Assembly (NCBI GenBank): GCA_001664005.1
Contig: CP016093.1
Span: 3,463,031-3,527,030 of the forward strand
From: Rhizobiales bacterium NRL2
GTDB taxonomy: Bacteria > Pseudomonadota > Alphaproteobacteria > Minwuiales > Minwuiaceae
Direction: 5' to 3'
DNA: 64,000 nucleotides
The position numbers and the translations under genes were made by a program. This document shows positions 34,452 through 43,107 of the stretch, in pieces. The notes below the pieces were generated by a model, which worked only from the letters and a program-made list of their open reading frames with translations, was not told where the DNA came from and did no database searches. Within the stretch, counting starts at the first letter, position 1. Each line of letters starts with the position of its first letter.

Positions 34452-35146
34452 TTCGGGCCGCTCCGATGCGCGATGATCAACGCGAAATAGGGCAGGGTCT
34501 CATCCGTCCACTCCGCCAGCGGGACGATCTTCTCGGCCGGCATCGACGCCTCCAGCACCGCCACCGCACCTTCAAGCATGCCGGTCTCGGCCAGCGCGCG
34601 GCGCACCTTGTCCAGGTGGCGGCCGGTCTTCAGGATCGCGGCGCAATCCGCCACCGCCAGCCGCGCGGCGAGCTCGGGTTCGGCCAGGGTGGCGGGGATC
34701 AGCGTCAGGACCTCGTTTCGACGCACCAGCGGCAGGCGCGCCGCGGCCGCTGCAGCGACTATCGAGGGCAGGCCCGGCACGATCTCCACCTCGCAGCGCC
34801 CGGCGAGACGATCCATGAACTGGATGAAGGAGCCGTAGAGCAGCGGGTCGCCCTCGCACAGCAGCGCCACGTCGGTCCCGCGCTCCAGAATGTCCGCGAT
34901 CCGTTCCGCTGCCTTGTCGTAGACCGCGGCGGCCGCTTCGGGCTCGGGCCGCATGGGCAGCGCGAAGGCGATCTCCTCGACGTCAATGGGAACCGCCGGA
35001 TCGGCCGTCATGCGGGCCCTGGAAGGGCGGCCCTCCGCATGGACGAAGGCCACCACCGCACACGCGGCGATGACATTATGCGCGCGGAAGGTCATCAGGT
35101 CCGGGTCGCCCGGGCCGACGCCGACACCGTAGAGCCGCCCCGTCAC
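34448..35146 (-). CDS. cobI: Precorrin-2 C20-methyltransferase
   Basis: 232 aa from GTG 35146, whose GTGA overlap with the cobL stop matches every other junction in this operon; a longer frame to 35191 lacks support. Motifs: GVGVGPGDPDLMTFRA, LLCEGDPLLYGSFIQF, IVPGLPSIVAAAAAARLPL. Transfers a methyl group from SAM to C-20 of precorrin-2 (or its cobalt form). Confidence 0.93.
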   Translation of the reverse strand: MTGRLYGVGVGPGDPDLMTFRAHNVIAACAVVAFVHAEGRPSRARMTADPAVPIDVEEIAFALPMRPEPEAAAAVYDKAAERIADILERGTDVALLCEGDPLLYGSFIQFMDRLAGRCEVEIVPGLPSIVAAAAAARLPLVRRNEVLTLIPATLAEPELAARLAVADCAAILKTGRHLDKVRRALAETGMLEGAVAVLEASMPAEKIVPLAEWTDETLPYFALIIAHRSGPK

Positions 35147-36348
35147 CGTTTCACCGCCGACCACTGCATGACCGGCATGGCCGGCCGCCAACCGGTCATG
35201 GTCCCGACCGGCGCGGCGCGCTCGACGGCGATGCGCACCAGCTCGCCGCCATGGTCCCGGAAGGCGCGCTGCAGTTCGGCCTGTCCTTCCAGCGTGACCG
35301 CGTTGGCCACGATCCGCCCGCCCGCCGCCAGCGCCTCCCGGCAGGCGGGGATCACTGCGGGGTCCGAGACCCCGCCGCCCACGAATATCGCGTCGGGCCG
35401 TGGCAGGCCCGCCAGCGCAGCAGGCGCGCGACCGTCAATCAGTTCGAGTTCGGGCACACCGAGCGCGATGGCGTTGTCCGCGGCCATGGCCCGACGGCCG
35501 GCGTCGGGCTCCAGCGCGACCGCTCTCGCCTCGGGCGCGGCGCGCATCCACTCGATGGCGACCGAGCCGCAGCCGGCGCCCACGTCCCAGAGCAACGCAT
35601 TCCGATGCGGCGCGAGCTTCGCGAGCGTGATCGCGCGGACCTCCCGCTTGGTCATCTTGCCGTCGTGACGGAACAGATCGTCGGCGAGGCCCGGCGTGCG
35701 CGGCACGGGCGCAAGGCCCTGATCGGCCACGCATTCGACCGCCATGGTGTTGAGGTCCGGGATGGCCGGTCCCCATTCGGCGGCGAGCGCCTCGTTGCGG
35801 CTCTCCCTCGGCCCGCCGACATGGCCGAACACAGTCATGCGGCTCCGGCCGTAACCCGCCTCTGCCAGCATCTTCGCGACCTGCGGCGGCGTCTCCGCAT
35901 CGCCCGAAAGCGCGATGATCCTGAGCCCCGGAGCGGGCCAGGCGCGGAAACGGTCGGCAGGGCGGCCATGCAGGCTGATGCACTCGACGTCCGGCAGCGA
36001 CCAGCCCATGCGCGCGGCGATCAGGCTGAAGGCCGACGGCGACGGCGCGATCACCATCTCCTCGATCGGCACATGCCGCAGCAGCTTGGCGGCAACGCCG
36101 AAGTTGAGCGGATCGCCTGTCGCCAGCACGGCCACACGGCGGCCGCGGAACTCGCCGATGCGTTCGGCCAGATGCTTCAGCGGGCGGGTCCAGGTCAGAC
36201 GTTCCCGGCCATCCTCGGGAAACATGGCCAGATGCCGTTCGCCGCCGATCAGCACCTCGGCATCATCGACCAGGCGCCGCGACGACGGTGGCAACGCGGC
36301 CGTGCCTTCCTCGGTGACGCCGACGACGGAGAGCCAGGGCGCGGTCAT
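35143..36348 (-). CDS. cobL: Precorrin-6Y C5,15-methyltransferase (decarboxylating), CbiE-CbiT fusion
   Basis: 401 aa. The N-terminal half is CbiE-like (LIGGERHLAMFPEDG, ATGDPLNFGVAAKLL), the C-terminal half CbiT-like with a class I SAM fold (LLWDVGAGCGSVAIEWMRAAP). The fused form is the CobL of the aerobic-type pathway; it adds two methyl groups and removes the acetate carboxyl on ring C. Overlaps cobI and cobH by 4 nt each. Confidence 0.93.
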   Translation of the reverse strand: MTAPWLSVVGVTEEGTAALPPSSRRLVDDAEVLIGGERHLAMFPEDGRERLTWTRPLKHLAERIGEFRGRRVAVLATGDPLNFGVAAKLLRHVPIEEMVIAPSPSAFSLIAARMGWSLPDVECISLHGRPADRFRAWPAPGLRIIALSGDAETPPQVAKMLAEAGYGRSRMTVFGHVGGPRESRNEALAAEWGPAIPDLNTMAVECVADQGLAPVPRTPGLADDLFRHDGKMTKREVRAITLAKLAPHRNALLWDVGAGCGSVAIEWMRAAPEARAVALEPDAGRRAMAADNAIALGVPELELIDGRAPAALAGLPRPDAIFVGGGVSDPAVIPACREALAAGGRIVANAVTLEGQAELQRAFRDHGGELVRIAVERAAPVGTMTGWRPAMPVMQWSAVKR

Positions 36349-36989
36349 GGCCGCGCCGCCAGGATGGCGAGCGCGTTGACGGCCGCCGAGGCCATGGCGC
36401 TGCCGCCGCGCCTGCCGTGCAGCATCAGGAACGGGGCACCGCGCGGGTCACGCGCCAGTTCGGCCTTCGATTCGGCCGCGCCGACGAAGCCGACCGGAAA
36501 GCCCAGGATCGCGGCCGGCCGCGGCCAGCCCTCGTCCAGCAGTTCCAGCAGGTGGAACAGCGCCGTCGGCGCGTTGCCGATGGCCACCACCGCGCCCTCG
36601 ATCCGGGGCCGCCACAGCTCAACCGCCGCAGCCGAGCGGGTATTGGCGATTTCCTTCGCCCGCGCAGGGGTTTCGGGCGCGGCGATCGTCGTCAGCACCT
36701 CGTTCTCCGCCGGCAGAAGGCGGCGGATGACACCGGCGCGGACCATCTCGCAATCGCAGAGCACCGGCGCACCGCGGCGGAGCGCTGCCGTGGCGCGCTC
36801 CACCAGGTCATCAGAGCCCTCTATATCGGGCACGATCTCGACCATGCCGCAGGCGTGGATCAGACGCACCGCGACCGGCCGGAGCGCCGCCGGCAGCCCG
36901 GAGAGATCGGCCTCGGCCTCCACGGTGGCGAAGGAACGGTCGTAGATCGCCTGCGGGTCCCGCTCGTAGTCGAGCGCCACGATGCTCAC
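36345..36989 (-). CDS. cobH: Precorrin-8X methylmutase
   Basis: 214 aa. The catalytic histidine lies in VRLIHACGMVEI, followed by VLCDCEMVRAGVIR and LGFPVGFVGAAESKAEL, the family signatures. Moves a methyl group from C-11 to C-12, giving hydrogenobyrinic acid or its cobalt form. Second gene of the operon, with 4-nt overlaps to cbiX and cobL. Confidence 0.94.
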   Translation of the reverse strand: MSIVALDYERDPQAIYDRSFATVEAEADLSGLPAALRPVAVRLIHACGMVEIVPDIEGSDDLVERATAALRRGAPVLCDCEMVRAGVIRRLLPAENEVLTTIAAPETPARAKEIANTRSAAAVELWRPRIEGAVVAIGNAPTALFHLLELLDEGWPRPAAILGFPVGFVGAAESKAELARDPRGAPFLMLHGRRGGSAMASAAVNALAILAARP

Positions 36990-38017
36990 CCCGTCTTCTT
37001 CATGCTGCGCGGCCCCAGCGGGTGATCGGCATGGGGATAGGGGTGATGATGGCCGTGGTCATGCGAATGGCCGTGATCGTGGTCGTGATCATGGGCGTGT
37101 TCGTGATGGTGGTGATGTCCGCCGCCGTCGCCGGAACCGATCCCCTCGACATGGTGGTGGTGGCTTTCCTGCGGCAGGCCGACCTCCGCCTCGAAACCCA
37201 GCACCTGCGCGCGGTACTTGCACATCTGACAGTTCATGAGGTTGGCGCCGTCGACGATCTCGTGGACCCTGTCGACGAAGGTGTCGATCACCTTCGGATG
37301 GTCGTTGAGATAGCCCGCCTTGACGAACTCGATGCCGGGATGGCGCGCCGCGACCTGGTCGGTGTAGCCGTAGATCCGCTCCACCAGGATGCCGGTGAAC
37401 AGGAAGTACGGGAAGACGACGATTCGGCGATAGCCGAGCTTCACCGCGTGCTCCAGGGCCGGTTCGACCAGCGGGAAGGTAACGCCCGAATAGGCGACCT
37501 CGCACCAGCCGAAGCCCATGCCTTCCCAGAGCATCCGGGCCATCTTGGCGACGTTGGAGTTGGCGTCCGGATCGGAGGCGCCGCGGCCGACCACGACCAG
37601 CAGCGTCTCCTCGCGCGGGACATCGCCGCCCGCCGCAGCCAGCGCTTCGGCCACGCGGTCGCCGGCGGCCTGCAGCATCTTCAGATCGACCGCCAGTTCC
37701 CGCCCATAGGCGATCTCCAACCCGTTCTGCGCGGCGTAGGTGTTCAGGACAGACGGGATATCGTTCTTGGCGTGGCCGGCCGCGAACAGCATGCCGGGCA
37801 CCGCCAGCACCCTTTCGACGCCGCGTTCGCGCAAGGCGTCCAGACCGTCGCGGATCACCGGGGTGGCGAACTCCAGATAGCCATAGTCCACGGGCGTGTC
37901 GGGAAACCGCTCCCGCAGGCGGTGGGACAGCTGGGCGAACTCGTCGACGGCGCGCTGATCGCGGCTGCCATGGCCGCAGATCATGATCCCGGTCTTGTCC
38001 GGCAGAGTGCTGGTCAT
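36986..38017 (-). CDS. cbiX: Sirohydrochlorin cobaltochelatase, long form (CbiX-L) with Cys motif and His-rich tail
   Basis: 343 aa from ATG 38017; the upstream frame is proline/arginine-rich and overlaps the leader. Opens with MICGHGSRDQRAVDEF, the chelatase motif with the metal-handling His, and a second chelatase-like half follows (LLVVVGRGASDPDANS). An M-x-C-x-x-C motif (MNCQMC, 261-266) matches the [4Fe-4S] site described for CbiX-L, and a tail rich in histidine (about 286-332) probably stores Co2+. It inserts cobalt early, into sirohydrochlorin. First gene of the minus-strand cob operon. Confidence 0.92.
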   Translation of the reverse strand: MTSTLPDKTGIMICGHGSRDQRAVDEFAQLSHRLRERFPDTPVDYGYLEFATPVIRDGLDALRERGVERVLAVPGMLFAAGHAKNDIPSVLNTYAAQNGLEIAYGRELAVDLKMLQAAGDRVAEALAAAGGDVPREETLLVVVGRGASDPDANSNVAKMARMLWEGMGFGWCEVAYSGVTFPLVEPALEHAVKLGYRRIVVFPYFLFTGILVERIYGYTDQVAARHPGIEFVKAGYLNDHPKVIDTFVDRVHEIVDGANLMNCQMCKYRAQVLGFEAEVGLPQESHHHHVEGIGSGDGGGHHHHHEHAHDHDHDHGHSHDHGHHHPYPHADHPLGPRSMKKTG

Positions 38018-38062
38018 AACGATCGTCCCCTTCCCGCGGTTCACGGACGCCACGGGCGGGGA

Positions 38063-38178
38063 CCGGCCCGCTTCACGGGCCGGCTGACAGCTGGACGGTT
38101 CCGGACTTGGCCCCCTGATTGGGTCGACCGCACCGGAGTCGTTTCCAGCCCCTGCCGGGGCGCCATCCGAGCGCCCCT
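38063..38178 (-). promoter_or_regulatory. Degenerate cobalamin-riboswitch-like leader of the cbiX-cob operon
   Basis: On the minus strand, 45-160 nt upstream of cbiX, a hairpin (GGGGCGC...GGCGCCCC, 38157-38177) is followed by GGAAACGACTCCGGTGCGG, a loop, CCAAGTCCGGAACCGTCC and AGCTGTCAGCC. This resembles the core of alphaproteobacterial cobalamin riboswitches (GGGAA..CCGGTGCGG..CCGGA.CTGTCC..ACTGT). A strong 8-bp hairpin (38063-38083) lies next. The usual B12 box (AGCCAGGAGACC-like) is not found, so it is either a variant or eroded. No covariance model was run. Confidence 0.4.
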
Positions 38179-38283
38179 CATAACGGAGCCGGCCCCGTGC
38201 TGGCAAACGCAATCCGGGCGGCGGCGGCGATTGTCGAAGATATCGCATTGACCGGAACCGGCCGCGCGCGCTTCAAGACAGCC

Positions 38284-39261
38284 ATGGGCAGGCGGGAACA
38301 TGGCGGGGACCTTGCGGCGGCGATGGCGCGCTTCGGCGGCGGCCGGGCCGACTGGCTCGATCTCTCGACCGGCATCAATCCGAATCCCTGGCCGATGCCC
38401 GAAATCCCGCAGCGCTTTCTCACGGCCCTGCCCGAACGGGCCGACGTCGAGACGCTTGTCGCGGCGGCGCGCACGGCCTATGGCGTCCACTCCGGCAACC
38501 GCATCGTCCCGGCAGGCGGCGCACAGGCCCTGATCCAGATCATGCCGGCTCTGGCGGAAGGCCGCGATGCGCGCGTTCTCGCGCCGACCTACAACGAGCA
38601 TGCCGGCCGCTTCGCCGACAGCGGCCGGGCGCCGCGGGACGTCGCGGACGTGGCGGATCTGGAGGGCGCAGACGCCGCCGTGCTGGTCAATCCCAACAAC
38701 CCCGACGGCCGACGGACGAAACCGGCGCGGCTGCTGGATCTGGCCGGCCAGGTCGGCTTCCTGGTGGTCGACGAATCCTTCTGCGACGTCACGCCGGCGC
38801 TGTCTCTCTGTCCGGAGAAATTGCCGGAGAACGTCATCGTGCTCCGTTCCTTCGGCAAGTTCTTCGGCCTCGCCGGGCTCAGGCTCGGCTTCGCCGTGGC
38901 GGCCGAAGACGCAGCCGAGCGGCTTGCGCGCACGCTGGGGCCCTGGGCGGTATCCGGGCCGGCGCTGTTCGCGGGCGCCGCCGCCCTGGCCGACACCGCC
39001 TGGATCGAAGCAACCCGGCGTGATCTCGCGGCGGCAATGGCGCGGTTCCGGAACCTGCTGGAGGACGCGGGTTTCGAGATCGTCGGCGGCACTGACCTGT
39101 TCGTCACCGCAAGGTCCGGCGACACCGGCGGCTGGCTGACCCGCTTCGCCGCGCATCACGTCCACGTCCGCCCCTTCGGCTACGCGCCCGACTGGCTCCG
39201 TTTCGGCCTCCCGCCCGACGAAGCCGGCTGGCGCCAGATCGAGACGGCTCTCACGTCATGA
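38284..39261 (+). CDS. cobC: Threonine-phosphate decarboxylase/CobC-like aminotransferase-fold enzyme
   Basis: 325 aa from ATG 38284. Fold-type I PLP protein: REHGGDLAAAMARFGG opening and LDLSTGINPNPWP are typical of CobC/CobD, NPNNPDGRRT holds the aspartate-aminotransferase-like Asn, VVDESFCD the Asp, and the PLP lysine is in RSFGKFFGLAGLRLG. It supplies the aminopropanol linker moiety of cobalamin. It is divergent from cbiX and overlaps cobD by 4 nt. The start lacks a strong Shine-Dalgarno; a longer form from 38119 would run across the putative leader. Confidence 0.88.
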   Translation: MGRREHGGDLAAAMARFGGGRADWLDLSTGINPNPWPMPEIPQRFLTALPERADVETLVAAARTAYGVHSGNRIVPAGGAQALIQIMPALAEGRDARVLAPTYNEHAGRFADSGRAPRDVADVADLEGADAAVLVNPNNPDGRRTKPARLLDLAGQVGFLVVDESFCDVTPALSLCPEKLPENVIVLRSFGKFFGLAGLRLGFAVAAEDAAERLARTLGPWAVSGPALFAGAAALADTAWIEATRRDLAAAMARFRNLLEDAGFEIVGGTDLFVTARSGDTGGWLTRFAAHHVHVRPFGYAPDWLRFGLPPDEAGWRQIETALTS

Positions 39262-40199
39262 GCGATCCCGGCCATATCCTGCTGCTGCTCGCCATCGCGC
39301 TGGCCCTGGACGCCGCGCTGGGCGAACCGGAATGGCTGTGGTCGCGGATCATGCACCCCATCGTCGCCGTCGGGCGGGTCATCGGCTGGCTCGACTGGCG
39401 GTTGAACCGCCCGTCGGATGCACCGCGCCAGCAGAAGATCGCCGGGATCATGGCGACGGCGCTGATCGTCGCCGGCAGCGTCATGCTGGGTCTGGCTCTC
39501 GAAACCCTGCCACTCGCGGACATCATCGCCGCCGTCTCCGCCGCGATCCTCATGTCCCATCGCTCGCTCATGAACCATGTCGGCGACGTCGCGCGTGGCC
39601 TTGACCGGGGGCTGGACGAGGGACGCGCCGCAGTCGGCCGCATTGTCGGGCGCAGCCCCCAGAGCCTGGATGAAGCCGGCGTGGCGCGCGCCGCGGTCGA
39701 GAGCGGCGCGGAGAACTTTTCCGACGGCGTCATCGCGCCCGCCTTCTGGTTCATTGTCGGCGGCCTGCCCGGCCTGATCGCCTACAAGGCCGTGAACACC
39801 GCCGACAGCATGATCGGCCACCGCAATACCAAATACCGCGATTTCGGCTGGGCCGCGGCGCGGCTGGACGACGCCATGAACTTCATTCCCGCGCGGCTGA
39901 CGGCGGCGCTGTTCGCGCTGGCCGACCTCAAACTGCGGGGATTGAAGGCCGCCATCCGCGACGCGCGCGGACACCGCTCCCCCAACGCCGGCTGGCCGGA
40001 GGCGGCGGCGGCGAGAATACTGGGCCTCGCCCTGGCCGGGCCGCGCACCTATGCGGGGCAGTTCATCGACGATCCGTGGATGAACCCGGAGGGCCGTCAG
40101 GAAGCCACGCCCCGGGACATCCGGGAAAGCCTCGACCTCTACTGGCGCGCCTGGGCGATCCTGCTGGCGTTCGCGATCCTGGGGGCGTTGATCCTGTAG
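39258..40199 (+). CDS. cobD: Adenosylcobinamide-phosphate synthase (CobD/CbiB)
   Basis: 313 aa membrane protein with about four to five hydrophobic segments. Signature stretches: LDAALGEPEWLWSRIMHPIVAVG, ARAAVESGAENFSDGVIAPAFW and YKAVNTADSMIGHRNTKYRDFG. It joins (R)-1-amino-2-propanol phosphate or its precursor to the corrin ring. Coupled to cobC by a 4-nt overlap; its end faces the mosaic palindrome at 40.2 kb. Confidence 0.92.
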   Translation: MSDPGHILLLLAIALALDAALGEPEWLWSRIMHPIVAVGRVIGWLDWRLNRPSDAPRQQKIAGIMATALIVAGSVMLGLALETLPLADIIAAVSAAILMSHRSLMNHVGDVARGLDRGLDEGRAAVGRIVGRSPQSLDEAGVARAAVESGAENFSDGVIAPAFWFIVGGLPGLIAYKAVNTADSMIGHRNTKYRDFGWAAARLDDAMNFIPARLTAALFALADLKLRGLKAAIRDARGHRSPNAGWPEAAAARILGLALAGPRTYAGQFIDDPWMNPEGRQEATPRDIRESLDLYWRAWAILLAFAILGALIL

Positions 40200-40242
40200 C
40201 TACGCAAGTGATCCAGAGAGCAGACTCCTGCCGGTGTATGTC

Positions 40243-40317
40243 ATCCCCGGCTTGCCCGGGGATCGAGAGAAGGCGTACCGGAGACTTCCACATGCCCGAT
40301 CCCCGCGCGCTGGCGGG
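40243..40317. repeat. Palindromic intergenic element (copy 3)
   Basis: ATCCCCGG/CCGGGGAT with loop CTTGC (40243-40263) and CCCCGC/GCGGGG (40301-40317), in the 176-bp gap between converging cobD and the phosphomannomutase gene. The first stem is of the same type as hairpin A of copies 1 and 2; the middle stem is absent. Confidence 0.65.
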
Positions 40318-40375
40318 GAAGACACATGAAAGGTGCGCTCCCCGTTCGGGATGACGGCGGTCGGCCGACAGAGAC

Positions 40376-41761
40376 CTACAATCCCTTCGGAGCCTCGACG
40401 CCGCTCTTCGACAGCTGCTCGACCAGCAGCGCCTTGAGGCGGCCCAGGCCGTCCTCGCTGGACGCCTCGCAGCGGGCGACAAGGACCGGTTGGGTATTGG
40501 AGGCGCGGATCAGCCACCAGCCGTCGTCGGTTATCACCCGCGCGCCGTCGACATCGGAGAACTTGATCCCGCCCTGCCGCAGGCGGCCGACGATCTCCTC
40601 GACCACGGTGAACTTGCGCACGTCATCGCAGTCGAAGCGGAGTTCCGGCGTGTTCACGGTGGCCGGCATGGCGCGGCGCAGGTCGGCCAGCGTCGTCTGC
40701 TGCTTCGCCAGCACGGCGAGGAACCGCACGCCCGCATAGAGCGCATCGTCGAAGCCATACCAGCGGTCGGCGAAGAAGATGTGCCCAGACATCTCGCCGG
40801 CCAGCGGGCTCTTCAGTTCAGCCATCTTCGCCTTGATGAGCGAATGGCCGGTCCGGTACATCAGCGGCTTGCCGCCGGCCTCGGCGATGCCGTCGAACAG
40901 CACCTGGCTGGCCTTCACGTCGGCGATGATGGTCGCGCCCGGCCGCTCGGCCAACACGTCACGCGCCAGCAGCAGCAGGATCTGGTCGCCCCACAGCACC
41001 TCGCCCTCATTGTCGATCACGCCGACGCGGTCGCCGTCGCCGTCGAAGGCAATGCCGAGATCCGCGCCGACGCCGCGCACGGTCGAGCGAAGCTGTGTCA
41101 GGTTCTCAGGCACTGTCGGGTCGGGGTGGTGGTTCGGAAAGGTGCCGTCGACCTCGCCATAGAGGACCACGTGGCGGCCCGGCAGACGGCGCACGATCTC
41201 GTCGATCACCGCGCCGGCGGCCCCGTTGCCACAGTCCCAGACGACCGAAAGCTGGCGTTCGCCAACGAAGGCGGCCACGACTTCCTCGACATAGGCGGCC
41301 GAGACGTCGCGCGGGCCGACCGCACCGGCGCCTGTTTCCCAGTCGGCAGCCGCCGCCAGTTCGCCCAGCTTCTGGATGTCGTCGCCGAAGAAGGGCTTGC
41401 CGGCCATCATCATCTTGAAGCCGTTCATGTCCGGCGGGTTGTGCGAACCGGTGACCATCACCCCGGCGTCCGCCGGCAGGTGAAAGGGCGCGAAGTAGAG
41501 CATCGGCGTCGGGCCCAGTCCGATGTCCGTGACATCGCAGCCGGTGGAGGCCAGCCCTTCGATCAGCGCCGCGGCAAGGGCCGGCGAACTGATCCGCCCG
41601 TCGCGGCCAACGGCGACATGGCTGCCCCCGCCGCGCCGCACCAGGGTGCCGAAGGAGCGGCCCAGCGCCCGGGCGTCCGCCTCGGTCAGGCTTTCGCCCC
41701 AGGTTCCGCGGACATCGTACTCGCGAAGGGTCGTGGGATTGAAACGGTGTCCCGCGGCCAT
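40376..41761 (-). CDS. Phosphomannomutase/phosphoglucomutase (AlgC-like)
   Basis: 461 aa alpha-D-phosphohexomutase. Motifs in order: REYDVRG (sugar/phosphate contact), the phosphoserine loop VTGSHNPPDMNGFK, the metal loop FDGDGDRVGVID, and the C-terminal phosphate-binding RASNTQPVLVAR. Converts glucose or mannose 6-phosphate to 1-phosphate for sugar-nucleotide synthesis. Third gene of the galU-ugd-mutase unit, 3 bp after ugd. Confidence 0.92.
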   Translation of the reverse strand: MAAGHRFNPTTLREYDVRGTWGESLTEADARALGRSFGTLVRRGGGSHVAVGRDGRISSPALAAALIEGLASTGCDVTDIGLGPTPMLYFAPFHLPADAGVMVTGSHNPPDMNGFKMMMAGKPFFGDDIQKLGELAAAADWETGAGAVGPRDVSAAYVEEVVAAFVGERQLSVVWDCGNGAAGAVIDEIVRRLPGRHVVLYGEVDGTFPNHHPDPTVPENLTQLRSTVRGVGADLGIAFDGDGDRVGVIDNEGEVLWGDQILLLLARDVLAERPGATIIADVKASQVLFDGIAEAGGKPLMYRTGHSLIKAKMAELKSPLAGEMSGHIFFADRWYGFDDALYAGVRFLAVLAKQQTTLADLRRAMPATVNTPELRFDCDDVRKFTVVEEIVGRLRQGGIKFSDVDGARVITDDGWWLIRASNTQPVLVARCEASSEDGLGRLKALLVEQLSKSGVEAPKGL

Positions 41762-41764
41762 GGC

Positions 41765-43087
41765 TCAGTCCTCCGCCCGGACTTCGGATCGGCCGATGCT
41801 GACATAGCGGAAACCCGCCGCGCGCATCTCGTCCAGGGTGTAGATATTGCGCAGGTCGACCATCACCGGACGCTTCAGCAGTTTCTTCACCCTGTCGAGG
41901 TCGAGCGCGCGGAAAATATTCCACTCGGTCAGGATGGCGACCGCGTCGGCGCCCTCCATCGCGTCATAGGCGTCCTCGCACCACGTGACGCCGTCCAGCA
42001 GCTTCGCCGCCTCGTCCATGCCTTCCGGATCGTAGGCCCGGATCATGGCCCCAGCCCGCTGCAGCGCCGGAACGATGTCCAGGCTGGGGCTCTCGCGCAT
42101 GTCGTCGGTATTGGGCTTGAAGGTCACCCCCAGGACCGCGACGGTCCGACCCGCGAGGTCGCCGTCCAGCGCCCGGGCGATCTTGTCGGCCATCGCCTTC
42201 TTGCGGCTCTCGTTGACGTCGTTGACGGCGTCGACGATGCGCAGCGGCGCGCCATGGTTCTCGGCTGTGGCCGCCAGCGCGCGGATGTCCTTCGGAAAGC
42301 AGGAGCCGCCGAAGCCCGGACCGGGGTGCAGGAACAGGTTGCCGATCCGCTTGTCGAGCCCGATGCCCCGGGCGACCGCCTGGACGTCGGCGCCGACCTT
42401 CTCGCAGAGGTCGGCCATCTCGTTGATGAAGGTGATCTTCGTCGCCAGGAAGCAATTGGCGGCGTACTTGATCAGTTCCGACGATTCCAGGGTCGTGAAG
42501 ACGATGGGCGTCTCGTTGAGAAACAGTGGACGGTAGAGTTCGCGCATGACCTGCCGCGCATGCTCGCTGTCGACGCCGCAGACGACGCGGTTGGGCCGCA
42601 TGAAGTCCTCGATCGCCGCGCCCTCGCGCAGGAACTCCGGGTTGGAAACGACGTGGAATTCCACTGCCGGATTGGCCTCGGCCAGAATGCGTCTCACCGC
42701 CGCGCCGGTGCCGACGGGCACCGTCGACTTGGTCACCACCACCTTGCGGCCGCCGGATGCAGCGGCGATATCGCGGGCGGCCTGGTGGACATAGCTCAGA
42801 TCCGCCTCTCCGCCCCCCCGGCGGCTGGGCGTGCCGACGGCGATGAAGACAGCCTCCGCAGGCCCCACGGCAGCGGCCAGATCGGTAGTGAAGGACAGCC
42901 GTCCCGCCTGCACGTTCTTCTCGACCAGTTGTTCGAGCCCCGGTTCGAAGATCGGGATATCGCCCTTCTCCAGCCGGCCGATCTTCGAAGGATCCACGTC
43001 GACGCAGATCACCTCGTGGCCGAACTCGGAGAAACAGGCGCCCGAGACCAGGCCGACATAGCCCGCGCCGATCATTGCGACTTTCAT
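41765..43087 (-). CDS. ugd: UDP-glucose 6-dehydrogenase
   Basis: 440 aa. An N-terminal Rossmann fold (GAGYVGLVSGACFSEFGHEV), the catalytic cysteine in PGFGGSCFPKDIRAL near residue 265, and the C-terminal domain with VLGVTFKPNTDDMRESPS. Oxidises UDP-glucose to UDP-glucuronate with two NAD+. Follows galU after 20 bp and precedes the mutase; together they make UDP-glucose and UDP-glucuronate for envelope polysaccharide. Confidence 0.94.
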   Translation of the reverse strand: MKVAMIGAGYVGLVSGACFSEFGHEVICVDVDPSKIGRLEKGDIPIFEPGLEQLVEKNVQAGRLSFTTDLAAAVGPAEAVFIAVGTPSRRGGGEADLSYVHQAARDIAAASGGRKVVVTKSTVPVGTGAAVRRILAEANPAVEFHVVSNPEFLREGAAIEDFMRPNRVVCGVDSEHARQVMRELYRPLFLNETPIVFTTLESSELIKYAANCFLATKITFINEMADLCEKVGADVQAVARGIGLDKRIGNLFLHPGPGFGGSCFPKDIRALAATAENHGAPLRIVDAVNDVNESRKKAMADKIARALDGDLAGRTVAVLGVTFKPNTDDMRESPSLDIVPALQRAGAMIRAYDPEGMDEAAKLLDGVTWCEDAYDAMEGADAVAILTEWNIFRALDLDRVKKLLKRPVMVDLRNIYTLDEMRAAGFRYVSIGRSEVRAED

Positions 43088-43107
43088 GTAATTTCAGTCC
43101 CGTCGAT

